Assembly (NCBI GenBank): GCA_016214785.1
Contig: JACRNV010000059.1
Location: 17,924-81,923 of the forward strand
Length of the DNA: 64,000 nucleotides
Direction: 5' to 3'
Source: Methanobacteriota archaeon
GTDB taxonomy: Archaea; Thermoplasmatota; Thermoplasmata; SG8-5; JACRNV01
The translations under genes were made by a program, and so were the position numbers. The first letter of the stretch is position 1. The number at the start of each line of letters is the position of its first letter. Below the pieces are notes generated by a model. That model had not been told where the DNA came from, did not search any database, and worked only from the letters and a program-made list of their open reading frames with translations. Shown one piece after another: positions 11,301-19,839 of the stretch.

Positions 11301-14300
11301 CGGGCAACACTAGCACAATAAATGTCAAGGTGCTCGACGGCGCGGGTGCGAATGTCAGCGGCGCCACGGTGAACATGGCAATGTCAAACAGCGTACTGGT
11401 CCAAGCTGACGCGGCGACCAAGACGACCAACGCAACCGGCGACGCGAACTTCACCGTCACATGCATTGCGAACGGCAGCGCAGACCTCGCACTCGGATTC
11501 AGCATAGCCAACAGCATCGGCATCTCGCAGGGCTACAACCTGAAGGTCAACAAGACCGTATCTCCGATACCGTACTCGATCATCGACGAGCTGGTCTACG
11601 GGCCTGCGGTCGGAGGCAGCAAGTACTGGCACAACCTGGCGAGCACGCCGGTAGTCAACGCGACGGTCTGGAAGTGGAACGCGGGGACATGGACGGCCCT
11701 CGTCGCAGCCACCGACTACACCATCAACCTCGGAACGGGCAACATATCGTACATCAACGAGCTTGCGACAGGGGACAGCGTCTATGCGTGGTACAACTAC
11801 TCGACTGTAGTGACGAATGAAACCGTCTTTGACACCCCTGCTGGTGGAGACCAGAATGGGGCACTCGATCACACGATGATTCTGGATGCAACCATATACA
11901 GAGAAAATAACGGCTCTGCCACTTGGGCACTGCTCACATCCCCCGCAGATTACACCATTGTCCCTGAAACGGGAGCTATCTCATTGACCGCACCAACGGC
12001 AGCAGGCGATGTCATCTACGCATACTACAACTACTCGACACCGGTCAACAACGAATCTGTCTTCGCCGGCCCCGCGGTGGGCGGCGAGACGGGCAACGTT
12101 GGCAGCCTCGACCACGTGCCAGTCGTCAACGCGACAGTCACGAAGCAGAACGGCGTCGCGAGGTTGCCAATGGCATCACCAGCAGACTACGGGCTCAACC
12201 TGACAACCGGTGCCTTAAATGTCGTCAACCCGCTCGTGTCGGGCGACAACATCATGGCCAACTACACCTACAACATCGCCCACCACAGGCTCAACGTGAC
12301 GGGCGTCACATCCTACTACGTTGACTCCGATCCCTGGAGCACGACTCCGACAACCTCCACGATAACCGTCAGGCTGAACGACACAGAGGGACACGCGCAG
12401 GCCTTTAAGACGGTCAGCGCCGTAACAACCGCCACGAACATCGGCATCGAGCCAAGCAACACCACAGATGTAACTGGGGTAGCAACATTCCACGTGACAT
12501 CCGCCTCCGACACTCCAGGGACAGCCTTCGTCTACTTCAAGGTGGAAAACACCTCAGGACTGACAAACAGCGTCGCAATCTACAACGGCGGCCCGATTAG
12601 GGGATACGCGGCGGACATCGACTTCGCGTTCATCTCGGAGCACTTGAGCGCCGGGACTGTCAACGTCACAGTCTACGACGAGACAGGCCAGCCGGCGGCC
12701 AACACCTTCGTCAACATGTATATCCCGCTGACCCCATATGGACAGCCAGCCAACTTCGACAACGGCAACTGGAGGACATTACCAAGCACAGCAAACCCCG
12801 ATTTGCCTACATACTATGGCGCGCCTGAATTGGACTTGTCCGAGGAATACGATGGCTTTGGAAGCTGGATTGATGAGTATACCGATGTCAACGGGGTTGT
12901 AAGCACGCCCATCTCGCTGGCTTCCTTCGTCGGCGACTCGGTCATCGAGCTCAACGTGGCAATAAACAGCGACGTCCCGAAGTTCGCGACCGGCGCCATA
13001 AACTACTGGTCAGGGCAGGGGATGACCGATTGGGAGGAGCAATTCTGGATACTGGCGCCTAACTCCCTGACGGAGAACATCTCAAGCGACTTCAACCCAT
13101 CTGCAGACCCCGTCATAGTCGATACTTCAATTGTAAAGCGCGGCCCCGTTGCCGTGCTGACCGAGGCCACGATGAACCTGACCTACCTGTCGATGGCGAA
13201 CCCGCTCGGTACCTTGAACCTGACTTACCAGGACGCTAACGGGCCATTGGCCAAAAAAACTGTTCTCAACGAATCACTGATAATCAATGCTGGTAGCGGA
13301 ATAAAGACACTTAAGACAAAACACCACGATATACTCGACTTAACATTGCTCATTCAGAACACAAGCGGTTGGACACAATTGACCAACCCAGTAGGCTATT
13401 CATTCAACGATGCAACTGGCGCAATAACATTAGTGGCCAACCTTACAGTGGGGGACAATGTCTACGCCCACTATAATTACACCACGAACATTATGCTGTC
13501 GAAGTACACATCCAAGCCGAAGAGGCTGACGCGCATGGTGTTACCAGCTTCCGGTGTCATGACATATGTCTACAATGACACGGCCAAATTCGCGTGGTGG
13601 ACCGACCCGGAGCCATTGACCATCTTGAACTATCCGGGCGCCTCGGCATGGACTACTGGCATAGGAGAGCAGGACTCGGTCCTGCCGTTCACGGCAATAT
13701 TGACCGACCGGAGCTACCCGTCAGGATATTGGACTGACTACGCCACATTCCCGTCGACATTCTTATTCCCGTACATCGCCCAGGGCACCGCGGGCAAGAA
13801 CATCCTCGCATCCATCGGCGCAGGCACGCCCACAAGAGCGCCAGTAGCGCCTTGCGTCGTCGCGGGCGACAACGCAACGCTGACCGTGAGCCTTAAGGAC
13901 GAGTACGGTCTGCCGGTCAGCGGGGCGAATGTATCCTACGAGGGAAAAGTGCTCAATTCCACCAATGCTAGTGGGGTTTCGGTCGTCTCAGTGCCAACCC
14001 CCTATCCGGCATACGTTGGAGCCTACGAGATACAGCTGACCATACAGAAGGGGACGATGGCGTCCACCGAGAGCTACTTCGTCAACCTCGTGGACCCGGA
14101 GCTCTTCCTGTCGGTCGAGTACTACAACCTCAATGCCACAGCGCCAACTGTGAACAAGCCGTTCAACGTAACCTTCACGGCACTCAACAACTGGTCATAC
14201 CACGGCTTCGCGTACTTCGACCTGATAGTCGACGGCGCGGTCGTCAACACGCAGAGGGTCAACCTGACTGGCATGGAGACGAAGAACGTCACCTTCGCCC

Positions 14301-14923
14301 ACACGCTCGCGGACACGCAGAACCACAATGTCACTGTAGCCCAAAATGGCAGGCGCTCGCTGGCGAACTGGACGGTGAAGGCCGGCGATGCGGCGGCAGC
14401 CAACCTACTCTACAGCAACCTCGTGATACCCACCAATATAACTGCAGGCACGCAATTCACGATGACCGTCGACGTGCAGAACAACGGGACTCTGAACGGC
14501 ACGTTCAACATACCGTTCATCATCGACGACATCGTGTACAATATCTCGGCGACGATCAACTCCGGGCAGACGGTGACCGTCTCGATGCCGTTCACCTTCG
14601 CGACGTCGGGCTCGCACACCATCAGGGTGGGCTCCTTGGCGCAGCAGACCGTGACGGTGAACGCGGCAGCCACAACGACCGCCCAGACGGGATACGACCT
14701 CATGACCCTTGCCATCGTTGGCATAGTCCTGATGGTGGTCGGCCTGCTCGTGGGATTCCTCATCGCGAAGAGCATGGCGAAGAAGGGCGAAGAGCCCGAG
14801 GCAATGCCGGAGGCGACCCCGACCGAGCAGCCGCCGGAGGAGCCGAAGGCCGAGGAAGCGAAACCCGAGGCGCCGGAGCCGGAGAAGGCCGAGCCCGCGA
14901 AGGAAGAGGAGAAGCCGCAGTAG
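8315..14923 (+). CDS. Giant ABC transporter substrate-binding protein (family 5) with long tail of Ig-like/beta-sandwich domains, C-terminal TM anchor and acidic cytoplasmic tail
   Basis: Signal peptide; SBP_bac_5-like text (NFETLMAF, FTDGSTMNATDVAFTYQTL, FRQAVAYCIDKEYIV, LDAAGYTDKNSDGWREKPDGSPLKVTML). Then many NTTDASG(E/I)A.F repeats, TM LMTLAIVGIVLMVVGLLVGFLIA and E/P/A-rich tail; followed by permease/ATPase genes. Confidence 0.9.
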   Translation: MNAKTTKALSILAIGLMIVSLVPAKTAAAAPQDTLILGLQQDCKNLNFFDPKTNDVWKSYMVGWNFETLMAFTPAFNLYPVLATPKATGGLNGADATVDASGLNITIAIRSGVTFTDGSTMNATDVAFTYQTLGWGLYQTTALKPLLNTTQTYTSWNGSTTHVGVVATDSTHVTFYLNGNFAMFWYGTLNIPIIPSHIWKNHLKQLTASELTIFKLSTAEIEFQLDYSFGSSSFSYGSGESIYQATIGTGPWMMSKWTPNSEAQIDVYGSYWGKAEKVNWANKDYPFYPDYLRHIQFKQYGTLDVAILALQKGDIDYIPWNIGASFYNSLKTDPKIGFEISNDQGYFYMAFNMRKEPMANLSFRQAVAYCIDKEYIVNRLLGGYGVKGANPISITNPTYLNDQHPDYIDNLNLDKAKATLDAAGYTDKNSDGWREKPDGSPLKVTMLTPPKDYDPTRADAGIMISKNLKSIGLNVESVPTSFDAIVAAAYVSVDFDIYVLGWSLGAFPETYLRDIFHSESDSKINPAGQNAMGYHNPTVDAKIDAMLTEMNTGARQTLIKEICGILMTELPYDVLYYRQNIEAFRKVSWEGWVSAFGNVYNGFSLNTLHPPGAAQGAAGGGGGGAVTGVSYGTPDHFSFSGNLTLEAAMNLPDYGQAGGSMTGKVLVTEVYQTTTPAFRAVRPCANATVNITSSYGGYFNTTTDASGEATFVTTLPYMKLYDVWFQATASKTGNWANTSGNVKLSFPSFFAQLTLSTTKGVVAPSGATTVKAKVTNYLGQPMPNITVYIDQAKLFGSMDRYNNTTDASGIASFIYTAPNATTMTNQNLYAIIGANISVPNTVIPEIQSASLTIGVENPVYDWTDLDIAKVNDYILEAVDASPAPNSTTIDVKLKDINGTAISGQLVSVNISDPNVLVPNATMLATNASGGAQFTIWTNPAFAGAKAVLVSFNTSKTFGTKDSVALYVRNDPTYNVPTYHVNIMNQPNDRIDNVSGPGNTSTINVKVLDGAGANVSGATVNMAMSNSVLVQADAATKTTNATGDANFTVTCIANGSADLALGFSIANSIGISQGYNLKVNKTVSPIPYSIIDELVYGPAVGGSKYWHNLASTPVVNATVWKWNAGTWTALVAATDYTINLGTGNISYINELATGDSVYAWYNYSTVVTNETVFDTPAGGDQNGALDHTMILDATIYRENNGSATWALLTSPADYTIVPETGAISLTAPTAAGDVIYAYYNYSTPVNNESVFAGPAVGGETGNVGSLDHVPVVNATVTKQNGVARLPMASPADYGLNLTTGALNVVNPLVSGDNIMANYTYNIAHHRLNVTGVTSYYVDSDPWSTTPTTSTITVRLNDTEGHAQAFKTVSAVTTATNIGIEPSNTTDVTGVATFHVTSASDTPGTAFVYFKVENTSGLTNSVAIYNGGPIRGYAADIDFAFISEHLSAGTVNVTVYDETGQPAANTFVNMYIPLTPYGQPANFDNGNWRTLPSTANPDLPTYYGAPELDLSEEYDGFGSWIDEYTDVNGVVSTPISLASFVGDSVIELNVAINSDVPKFATGAINYWSGQGMTDWEEQFWILAPNSLTENISSDFNPSADPVIVDTSIVKRGPVAVLTEATMNLTYLSMANPLGTLNLTYQDANGPLAKKTVLNESLIINAGSGIKTLKTKHHDILDLTLLIQNTSGWTQLTNPVGYSFNDATGAITLVANLTVGDNVYAHYNYTTNIMLSKYTSKPKRLTRMVLPASGVMTYVYNDTAKFAWWTDPEPLTILNYPGASAWTTGIGEQDSVLPFTAILTDRSYPSGYWTDYATFPSTFLFPYIAQGTAGKNILASIGAGTPTRAPVAPCVVAGDNATLTVSLKDEYGLPVSGANVSYEGKVLNSTNASGVSVVSVPTPYPAYVGAYEIQLTIQKGTMASTESYFVNLVDPELFLSVEYYNLNATAPTVNKPFNVTFTALNNWSYHGFAYFDLIVDGAVVNTQRVNLTGMETKNVTFAHTLADTQNHNVTVAQNGRRSLANWTVKAGDAAAANLLYSNLVIPTNITAGTQFTMTVDVQNNGTLNGTFNIPFIIDDIVYNISATINSGQTVTVSMPFTFATSGSHTIRVGSLAQQTVTVNAAATTTAQTGYDLMTLAIVGIVLMVVGLLVGFLIAKSMAKKGEEPEAMPEATPTEQPPEEPKAEEAKPEAPEPEKAEPAKEEEKPQ

Positions 14924-14931
14924 GACAGCCA

Positions 14932-14985
14932 GGCTGGGCCTCTGGGTCCAGCTTCTAAAACCTTTCCTTTTACAATTTTTCAAGC
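14932..14985 (+). terminator. Possible intra-operon hairpin/T-rich attenuator
   Basis: GCTGGGCC..GGGTCCAGC imperfect stem followed by CTTTCCTTTTACAATTTTT between the binding-protein and permease genes. Confidence 0.35.
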
Positions 14986-15082
14986 AACCAGCGGCGCTTC
15001 ACATTGAAATTCCGAGGATGCTACCACAACGCTAAAATAGAAAGGAGGCGGTATTGGGCAGAGAGCCGCGAGGTTTACCGCT

Positions 15083-16078
15083 TTGGCGAGCATGGCAAAG
15101 TACCTGGCCAACAGGATTCTTCAGGGCGTGGTGACGGTGTTCATCGTCACGAGCCTTATATTCGTGCTCTTCGAGGCGATGCCCGGCGATCCGCTATCTA
15201 GGTTCAGGGCCGACCCCACGATCACGAAGGAAAGGATAGCGCAGCTGGAGCAGGAGTTCGGCCTCAACAAGCCCTACCATGAGCGTTACGTCATATTCAT
15301 GACGAACATGTTCACGGGGAAGTTCGGGCAGTCGTATTCCGAGGGCCGGCCTGTAATGGACGTGATAGCGGACCGCCTCCCCAGAACGCTCCTGCTCTTC
15401 GGGGCGGAGACGATAGTCGTATATCTTTTCGGCGTCATGATAGGCTCGTTCATAGGCTGGAAGAGGGGCGGCGCAATAGAGGGCGCGACGGTCGTCACGT
15501 CCCTGGTATTCTACAACATGCCGTCCTTCTGGATAGGCCTCATCTGCATCTGGGTGTTCTCCTTCCAGCTGGGATGGTTCCCCCTTGGTCGGTTCAGCGG
15601 TCCGGCAGAGACGGCCCAGCATTTCGGCATCTCCGAGAACGCCTGGTACTTCACCGGCGTCGATTACCTGTGGCACATGGCCCTCCCGCTCATCGTCCTG
15701 GTGCTGATAGGCATCGCGGGCGTCATCCTGCTCATGAGGACATCGCTCCTGGAGGTCATGGGGGAGGACTACATACTCACGGCAAAGGCCAAGGGCTTGA
15801 CAGAGCGCCAGGTGCGCACCCGCCACGCGAACAGGAACGCATACCTCCCGATTGTAACGTCGTTTACGATATCCCTTGCGCTGGCGATAGGAGGGGCGCT
15901 GATACTCGAGCAGATTTTCACGTACTACGGTTTAGGTTACACTTATCTCAGCGCCCTCCTGAGGCAGGACCATTTCCTCGCGGGCGCGATACTATACATC
16001 ATTTCCATATTGGTAATACTCGCGAACATCATGGCCGATATACTCTATGGCTGGCTCGACCCCCGAGTCAGGATGTGA
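15083..16078 (+). CDS. dppB: Oligopeptide-type ABC transporter permease (DppB-like)
   Basis: MAKYLANRILQGVVTVFIVTSLIFVLFEAMPGDPL; EDYILTAKAKGLTERQVRTRHANRNAYLPIVT EAA loop. Confidence 0.92.
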   Translation: MASMAKYLANRILQGVVTVFIVTSLIFVLFEAMPGDPLSRFRADPTITKERIAQLEQEFGLNKPYHERYVIFMTNMFTGKFGQSYSEGRPVMDVIADRLPRTLLLFGAETIVVYLFGVMIGSFIGWKRGGAIEGATVVTSLVFYNMPSFWIGLICIWVFSFQLGWFPLGRFSGPAETAQHFGISENAWYFTGVDYLWHMALPLIVLVLIGIAGVILLMRTSLLEVMGEDYILTAKAKGLTERQVRTRHANRNAYLPIVTSFTISLALAIGGALILEQIFTYYGLGYTYLSALLRQDHFLAGAILYIISILVILANIMADILYGWLDPRVRM

Positions 16079-16082
16079 TGCC

Positions 16083-18362
16083 ATGCCTCTCAGGGACAAG
16101 TCCATGAAAATCGCCAAGCGCTACTGGCTCCTCCTCAGGGTCAGCTGGAAGGCCCTGCGGCAGAGCAAGCTCGGGCTCGCGGGCGTCGCGATAATAGTGG
16201 CTTTCGGCCTTATGGCTGTCCTGGCCCCGGTAATCTCCCCCTTTACTCCTGACTACCTCGCCCCGGAGCAGGACGTCTTCCAGAAGCTGGAGTTCCAAGA
16301 ACAGTATCCGGCAGGCACGTACCTGCCGACTCTCGTGGGCCCGACAACACCCACATACTCGGGCGTCGATGGCGGTATATGGTACATCGTCCCATCTTCC
16401 GAAGGCTACATCGATATGAAGCTCATGAAGTCGAGCGCGGAGAACGCCTCGGACCCGTTCGATGTCGGGAACATCTCCATCAGGCTCGATGTCAGGGCCG
16501 TGAGAATGGCCGCGCCGCTAGTATCGGTGGCGTACGTCTGCCCCGGCGTGAACGGGAACGGCCAGCTCGGGGAGAGGACGCGCGCGGGTCTTTTGGCGGT
16601 CGTGGCAGACCAGACATTCGCCCTCATAGACCCCTTCAAGTACCCGGACCCGGGCTGTGTACTGTTCAGCGCCCCGCTCGGGTTCAGGCCCAAATGGTCG
16701 GGCATCGACCCTCTTTCCGCGGGAGAGATGTACGGCATTCCATCGGAGAACAGGCAGGACACGCTCTTCGGGACGGTGTACTCCGGGCCTTACAGGTACT
16801 TCTTCGCAGCGAGCGATGGGCAAATCATTCTGTACAGGTTCAAGTACCTCACGAACCTCTACGGCCTGGGCGGGAGCGACGGCATTGCCGAACCCCCCCT
16901 CCAGGCGCTCGATATCGCCATCAACATTTCAGGCGAGCCTCTGGTGTATGTCAATCAGGGAAACGGCTCATATTCGGGCATCGTGGTGCCGTCCGATAAC
17001 CAGCTCGTGGTCTACAATCTCGACGGCTCGCCGAGGGTCACGCTGGATCTCCCGGTATCGAGCTCCCCGGCCACCGTGACCGCGCCGATGGGCTACTCGC
17101 GCTCCATGCCTTTCCCCGCTTTTGTGTTCGTGCCGCTGCATGGCGCGAGCCGGGACAGCGTGGGCGTCCTGTCGATGGAGAACAACTCCTTCTCCACGGT
17201 CTTCACGCCCAACGTGGACGGACACATCGACATAGCTCCCAGCCCATCGAGGGAGCAGGCCCTGCATGTGGCCTATAACCTCAACGCTCCCGCGAACGGC
17301 ATCGGCGCGATAATCTACAGGATGTCTTACGGCGGCGTTCTGGACGAGAGCTTCGAGGGGGAACTGCCGAAGAAGTGCGCGGAGATGTTCTACGTCACCG
17401 AGTCCACCAAGATATTCGTCAGGTGCGAGGACGGCTCCACGTACTCGGGCGTCGCCACCGTCGGCGGCGGCACGGCCCAGGGGATGCGCCTCCTTGCAAA
17501 AACGGGGCCGGGCACGAAGTACCTGCAGGCCATCGGCACCCTGAGCGGCTCGAAGTACGGTTCCATGTCGAGCAACGAGATGTACGGCAGCTACTTCGAC
17601 ACGTCCACCGGGGCAGTGACCATATTCCAGCTCATAGGCTCGACGGTCGCGCCCCTGCCGCCGGGCAAGTACGCGTCCGGGAACACGTACTACCTGGGCA
17701 CCGACCACGTCGGGCACGACATCCTCACCTGGCTGATATACGGCAGCAGGATTGCATTCATCGTGGGCATACTCTCGGCCTTCTTCTCCGTCGTCATCGG
17801 CACGCTGGTGGGGCTCGTTTCCGGCTACTATGGCGGGATAGTGGACATGCTTCTGATGAGAGTGACCGACATCGTTCTCGTGCTCCCCGTCCTCCCCATA
17901 GTCCTGATATGGAGCGCCATCTGGGGGCCGAGCATATGGACCATCATCATCATCATCGCGGTCCTGGGATGGGCGGGCATTGCGAGGGTCATCAGGGCCC
18001 AGACCCTCTCGCTCAAGGAGAGGCCGTTCATAGACGCGGCGCACGTCGGGGGATCGAGCGACTCGCGCATCATCCTCAAGCACCTGGCGCCGAACGTCCT
18101 GCCTTTCGCGTTCCTGTACATGACGCTGCTGGTCGCCGGCGCAATCATAACCGAGGCGGCGCTGAGCTTCCTCGGCCTCGGCGACCCCAAGGCAATCAGT
18201 TGGGGCATCATGCTCTCCACCATCCAGACCTCGGGGAGCACGCTCCACGCATGGTGGTGGCTCCTGCCGCCCGGAATCGCGATAACGGTGCTCTCGCTTG
18301 GCTTCTACCTAGTCGGAAGGGCCGTGGACGAGATAGTCAACCCGCGGCTCAGGGGGCGCTGA
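16083..18362 (+). CDS. dppC: Oligopeptide-type ABC transporter permease (DppC-like) with very large extracytoplasmic insertion
   Basis: TM1 LGLAGVAIIVAFGLMAVLAPVISPF, then ~450-480 aa beta-rich insert, then YYLGTDHVGHDILTWLIYGSRIAFIVGIL and EAA loop RPFIDAAHVGGSSDSRIILKHLAPN. Confidence 0.9.
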   Translation: MPLRDKSMKIAKRYWLLLRVSWKALRQSKLGLAGVAIIVAFGLMAVLAPVISPFTPDYLAPEQDVFQKLEFQEQYPAGTYLPTLVGPTTPTYSGVDGGIWYIVPSSEGYIDMKLMKSSAENASDPFDVGNISIRLDVRAVRMAAPLVSVAYVCPGVNGNGQLGERTRAGLLAVVADQTFALIDPFKYPDPGCVLFSAPLGFRPKWSGIDPLSAGEMYGIPSENRQDTLFGTVYSGPYRYFFAASDGQIILYRFKYLTNLYGLGGSDGIAEPPLQALDIAINISGEPLVYVNQGNGSYSGIVVPSDNQLVVYNLDGSPRVTLDLPVSSSPATVTAPMGYSRSMPFPAFVFVPLHGASRDSVGVLSMENNSFSTVFTPNVDGHIDIAPSPSREQALHVAYNLNAPANGIGAIIYRMSYGGVLDESFEGELPKKCAEMFYVTESTKIFVRCEDGSTYSGVATVGGGTAQGMRLLAKTGPGTKYLQAIGTLSGSKYGSMSSNEMYGSYFDTSTGAVTIFQLIGSTVAPLPPGKYASGNTYYLGTDHVGHDILTWLIYGSRIAFIVGILSAFFSVVIGTLVGLVSGYYGGIVDMLLMRVTDIVLVLPVLPIVLIWSAIWGPSIWTIIIIIAVLGWAGIARVIRAQTLSLKERPFIDAAHVGGSSDSRIILKHLAPNVLPFAFLYMTLLVAGAIITEAALSFLGLGDPKAISWGIMLSTIQTSGSTLHAWWWLLPPGIAITVLSLGFYLVGRAVDEIVNPRLRGR

Positions 18363-18363
18363 G

Positions 18364-19839
18364 ATGCCGCTGCTCGAGGTCAAGGGGCTGGTCACTCACT
18401 TCAAGGTCAGGGACGGCTGGGTCAGGGCCGTGGACGATGTCTCCATCTCGCTCGAGGAGGGACGGACCCTCGGGCTCGTGGGGGAGTCCGGCTGCGGCAA
18501 GACGACGCTGGGCTACAGCATCACGCAGCTCCTGCCTTCCAACGCTGTCGTCAAGCAGGGCTCGATAATATTCAACGGCAAGGACCTGCTCGCAATCACC
18601 CGCAAGAAGGACGGCACCCTGCGCGAGTACCACCCGGACATTACCAAGATCAGGTGGAAGCAGATATCGATGATATTCCAGGGCGCGATGAACGCCTTCA
18701 ACCCCGTATACAGGGTCGGGGACCAGATAATCGAGGCGATAAAGATACACGAGCCCGACGTGCCAAAGGACTACCCGTCGGGGCTGAAGCTCCACCAGAT
18801 AGAGCTCGTCGAGCTGGCACGCAAGGCCGTACGCTCGAGCCTCCCGTACGGCAAGACCATAGAGAGCTCGGATCACAAGGAGATACGGCAGAAGGGCACC
18901 GAGATGATCCTCGCCTATGCGCAGATAGCCGAGCAGGCCGCGCAGGCACTCCTGGACAAGTATGGCGGCCAGTTCCTCAAGGACGGCAAGAAGATACCCG
19001 CCCACGTCCTGGTCGAGGATGCGCTCCCCCTGGTCAAGGCCAAGGCCCGTTCGATCCCGTTCCCGCCCGTGGGCCCGAACCACACGCCATCGGCCGTGGC
19101 CCACGACATAGCCACGTTGATAACGCGCTATCTAACAGACGAGGACCGGGCACTCCTCGGGGAGGGCGGGGCGGCGCGCAGGATGGCCGAGAACCTCGCC
19201 AACATGATAATCCGCTTCCCGAACGGGGCCGCCAAGCAGCGCGTGCGAGAGTTATACCGCTTCGTCGGAATACCCCTCGATAGAATCGACAACTACCCGC
19301 ACGAGTACAGCGGCGGGATGAAGCAGCGCGCGATGATAGCCATGGCCCTGGTGCTTAACCCCAAGTTCATCATCGCCGACGAGCCCACGACCGCCCTGGA
19401 CGTCATCATGCAGCGCAGGATACTCAAGGAGATGCAGAAGCTCCAGCGCGAGTTCCACATGTCTATGATAATCATCTCCCACGATGTGTCGGTGGTCGCG
19501 GAGATAGCCAACCACATCGCCGTCATGTACGCCGGAAAAGTGGTGGAGTACGGCGCCGCGCGGCAGATATTCAAGGAGACGGCGCACCCGTACGCGGAGG
19601 CCCTCCTCGGGGCGTTCCCGAGCATCAGGGGAGCGAAGAAGCGCCTTGCAACAATCCCTGGCAACCCGCCTAGCCTGCTCAACCCCCCCAAGGGCTGCAG
19701 GTTCCACCCGCGCTGCAGGTACGCGGGGGAGATTTGCGCGGCCAAGGAGCCGACGATGGTCGAGGTCGGCCCCGGGCACTTCTCCCATTGCCACTTCGCG
19801 AGGGAGTTCGCGGCCAAGACCCTGGAGGTGAGGCGGTGA
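18364..19839 (+). CDS. dppD: Oligopeptide-type ABC transporter ATPase (DppD-like) with internal insertion
   Basis: Walker A GESGCGKTTLG, signature YSGGMKQRAMIAMALV, Walker B FIIADEPTTALD, C-terminal CRFHPRCRYAGEIC; ~150-aa insert between Q-loop and signature. Confidence 0.92.
   Translation: MPLLEVKGLVTHFKVRDGWVRAVDDVSISLEEGRTLGLVGESGCGKTTLGYSITQLLPSNAVVKQGSIIFNGKDLLAITRKKDGTLREYHPDITKIRWKQISMIFQGAMNAFNPVYRVGDQIIEAIKIHEPDVPKDYPSGLKLHQIELVELARKAVRSSLPYGKTIESSDHKEIRQKGTEMILAYAQIAEQAAQALLDKYGGQFLKDGKKIPAHVLVEDALPLVKAKARSIPFPPVGPNHTPSAVAHDIATLITRYLTDEDRALLGEGGAARRMAENLANMIIRFPNGAAKQRVRELYRFVGIPLDRIDNYPHEYSGGMKQRAMIAMALVLNPKFIIADEPTTALDVIMQRRILKEMQKLQREFHMSMIIISHDVSVVAEIANHIAVMYAGKVVEYGAARQIFKETAHPYAEALLGAFPSIRGAKKRLATIPGNPPSLLNPPKGCRFHPRCRYAGEICAAKEPTMVEVGPGHFSHCHFAREFAAKTLEVRR

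Noticed and set aside
17930-17965. ATCATCATCATCATC-like run in dppC
   Set aside because: Simple run of Ile codons within a transmembrane helix (TIIIIIAVLGW); not a regulatory repeat.
16968-18248. 426-aa minus-strand ORF opposite dppC
   Set aside because: Antisense to a clear permease, biased composition, no motifs.
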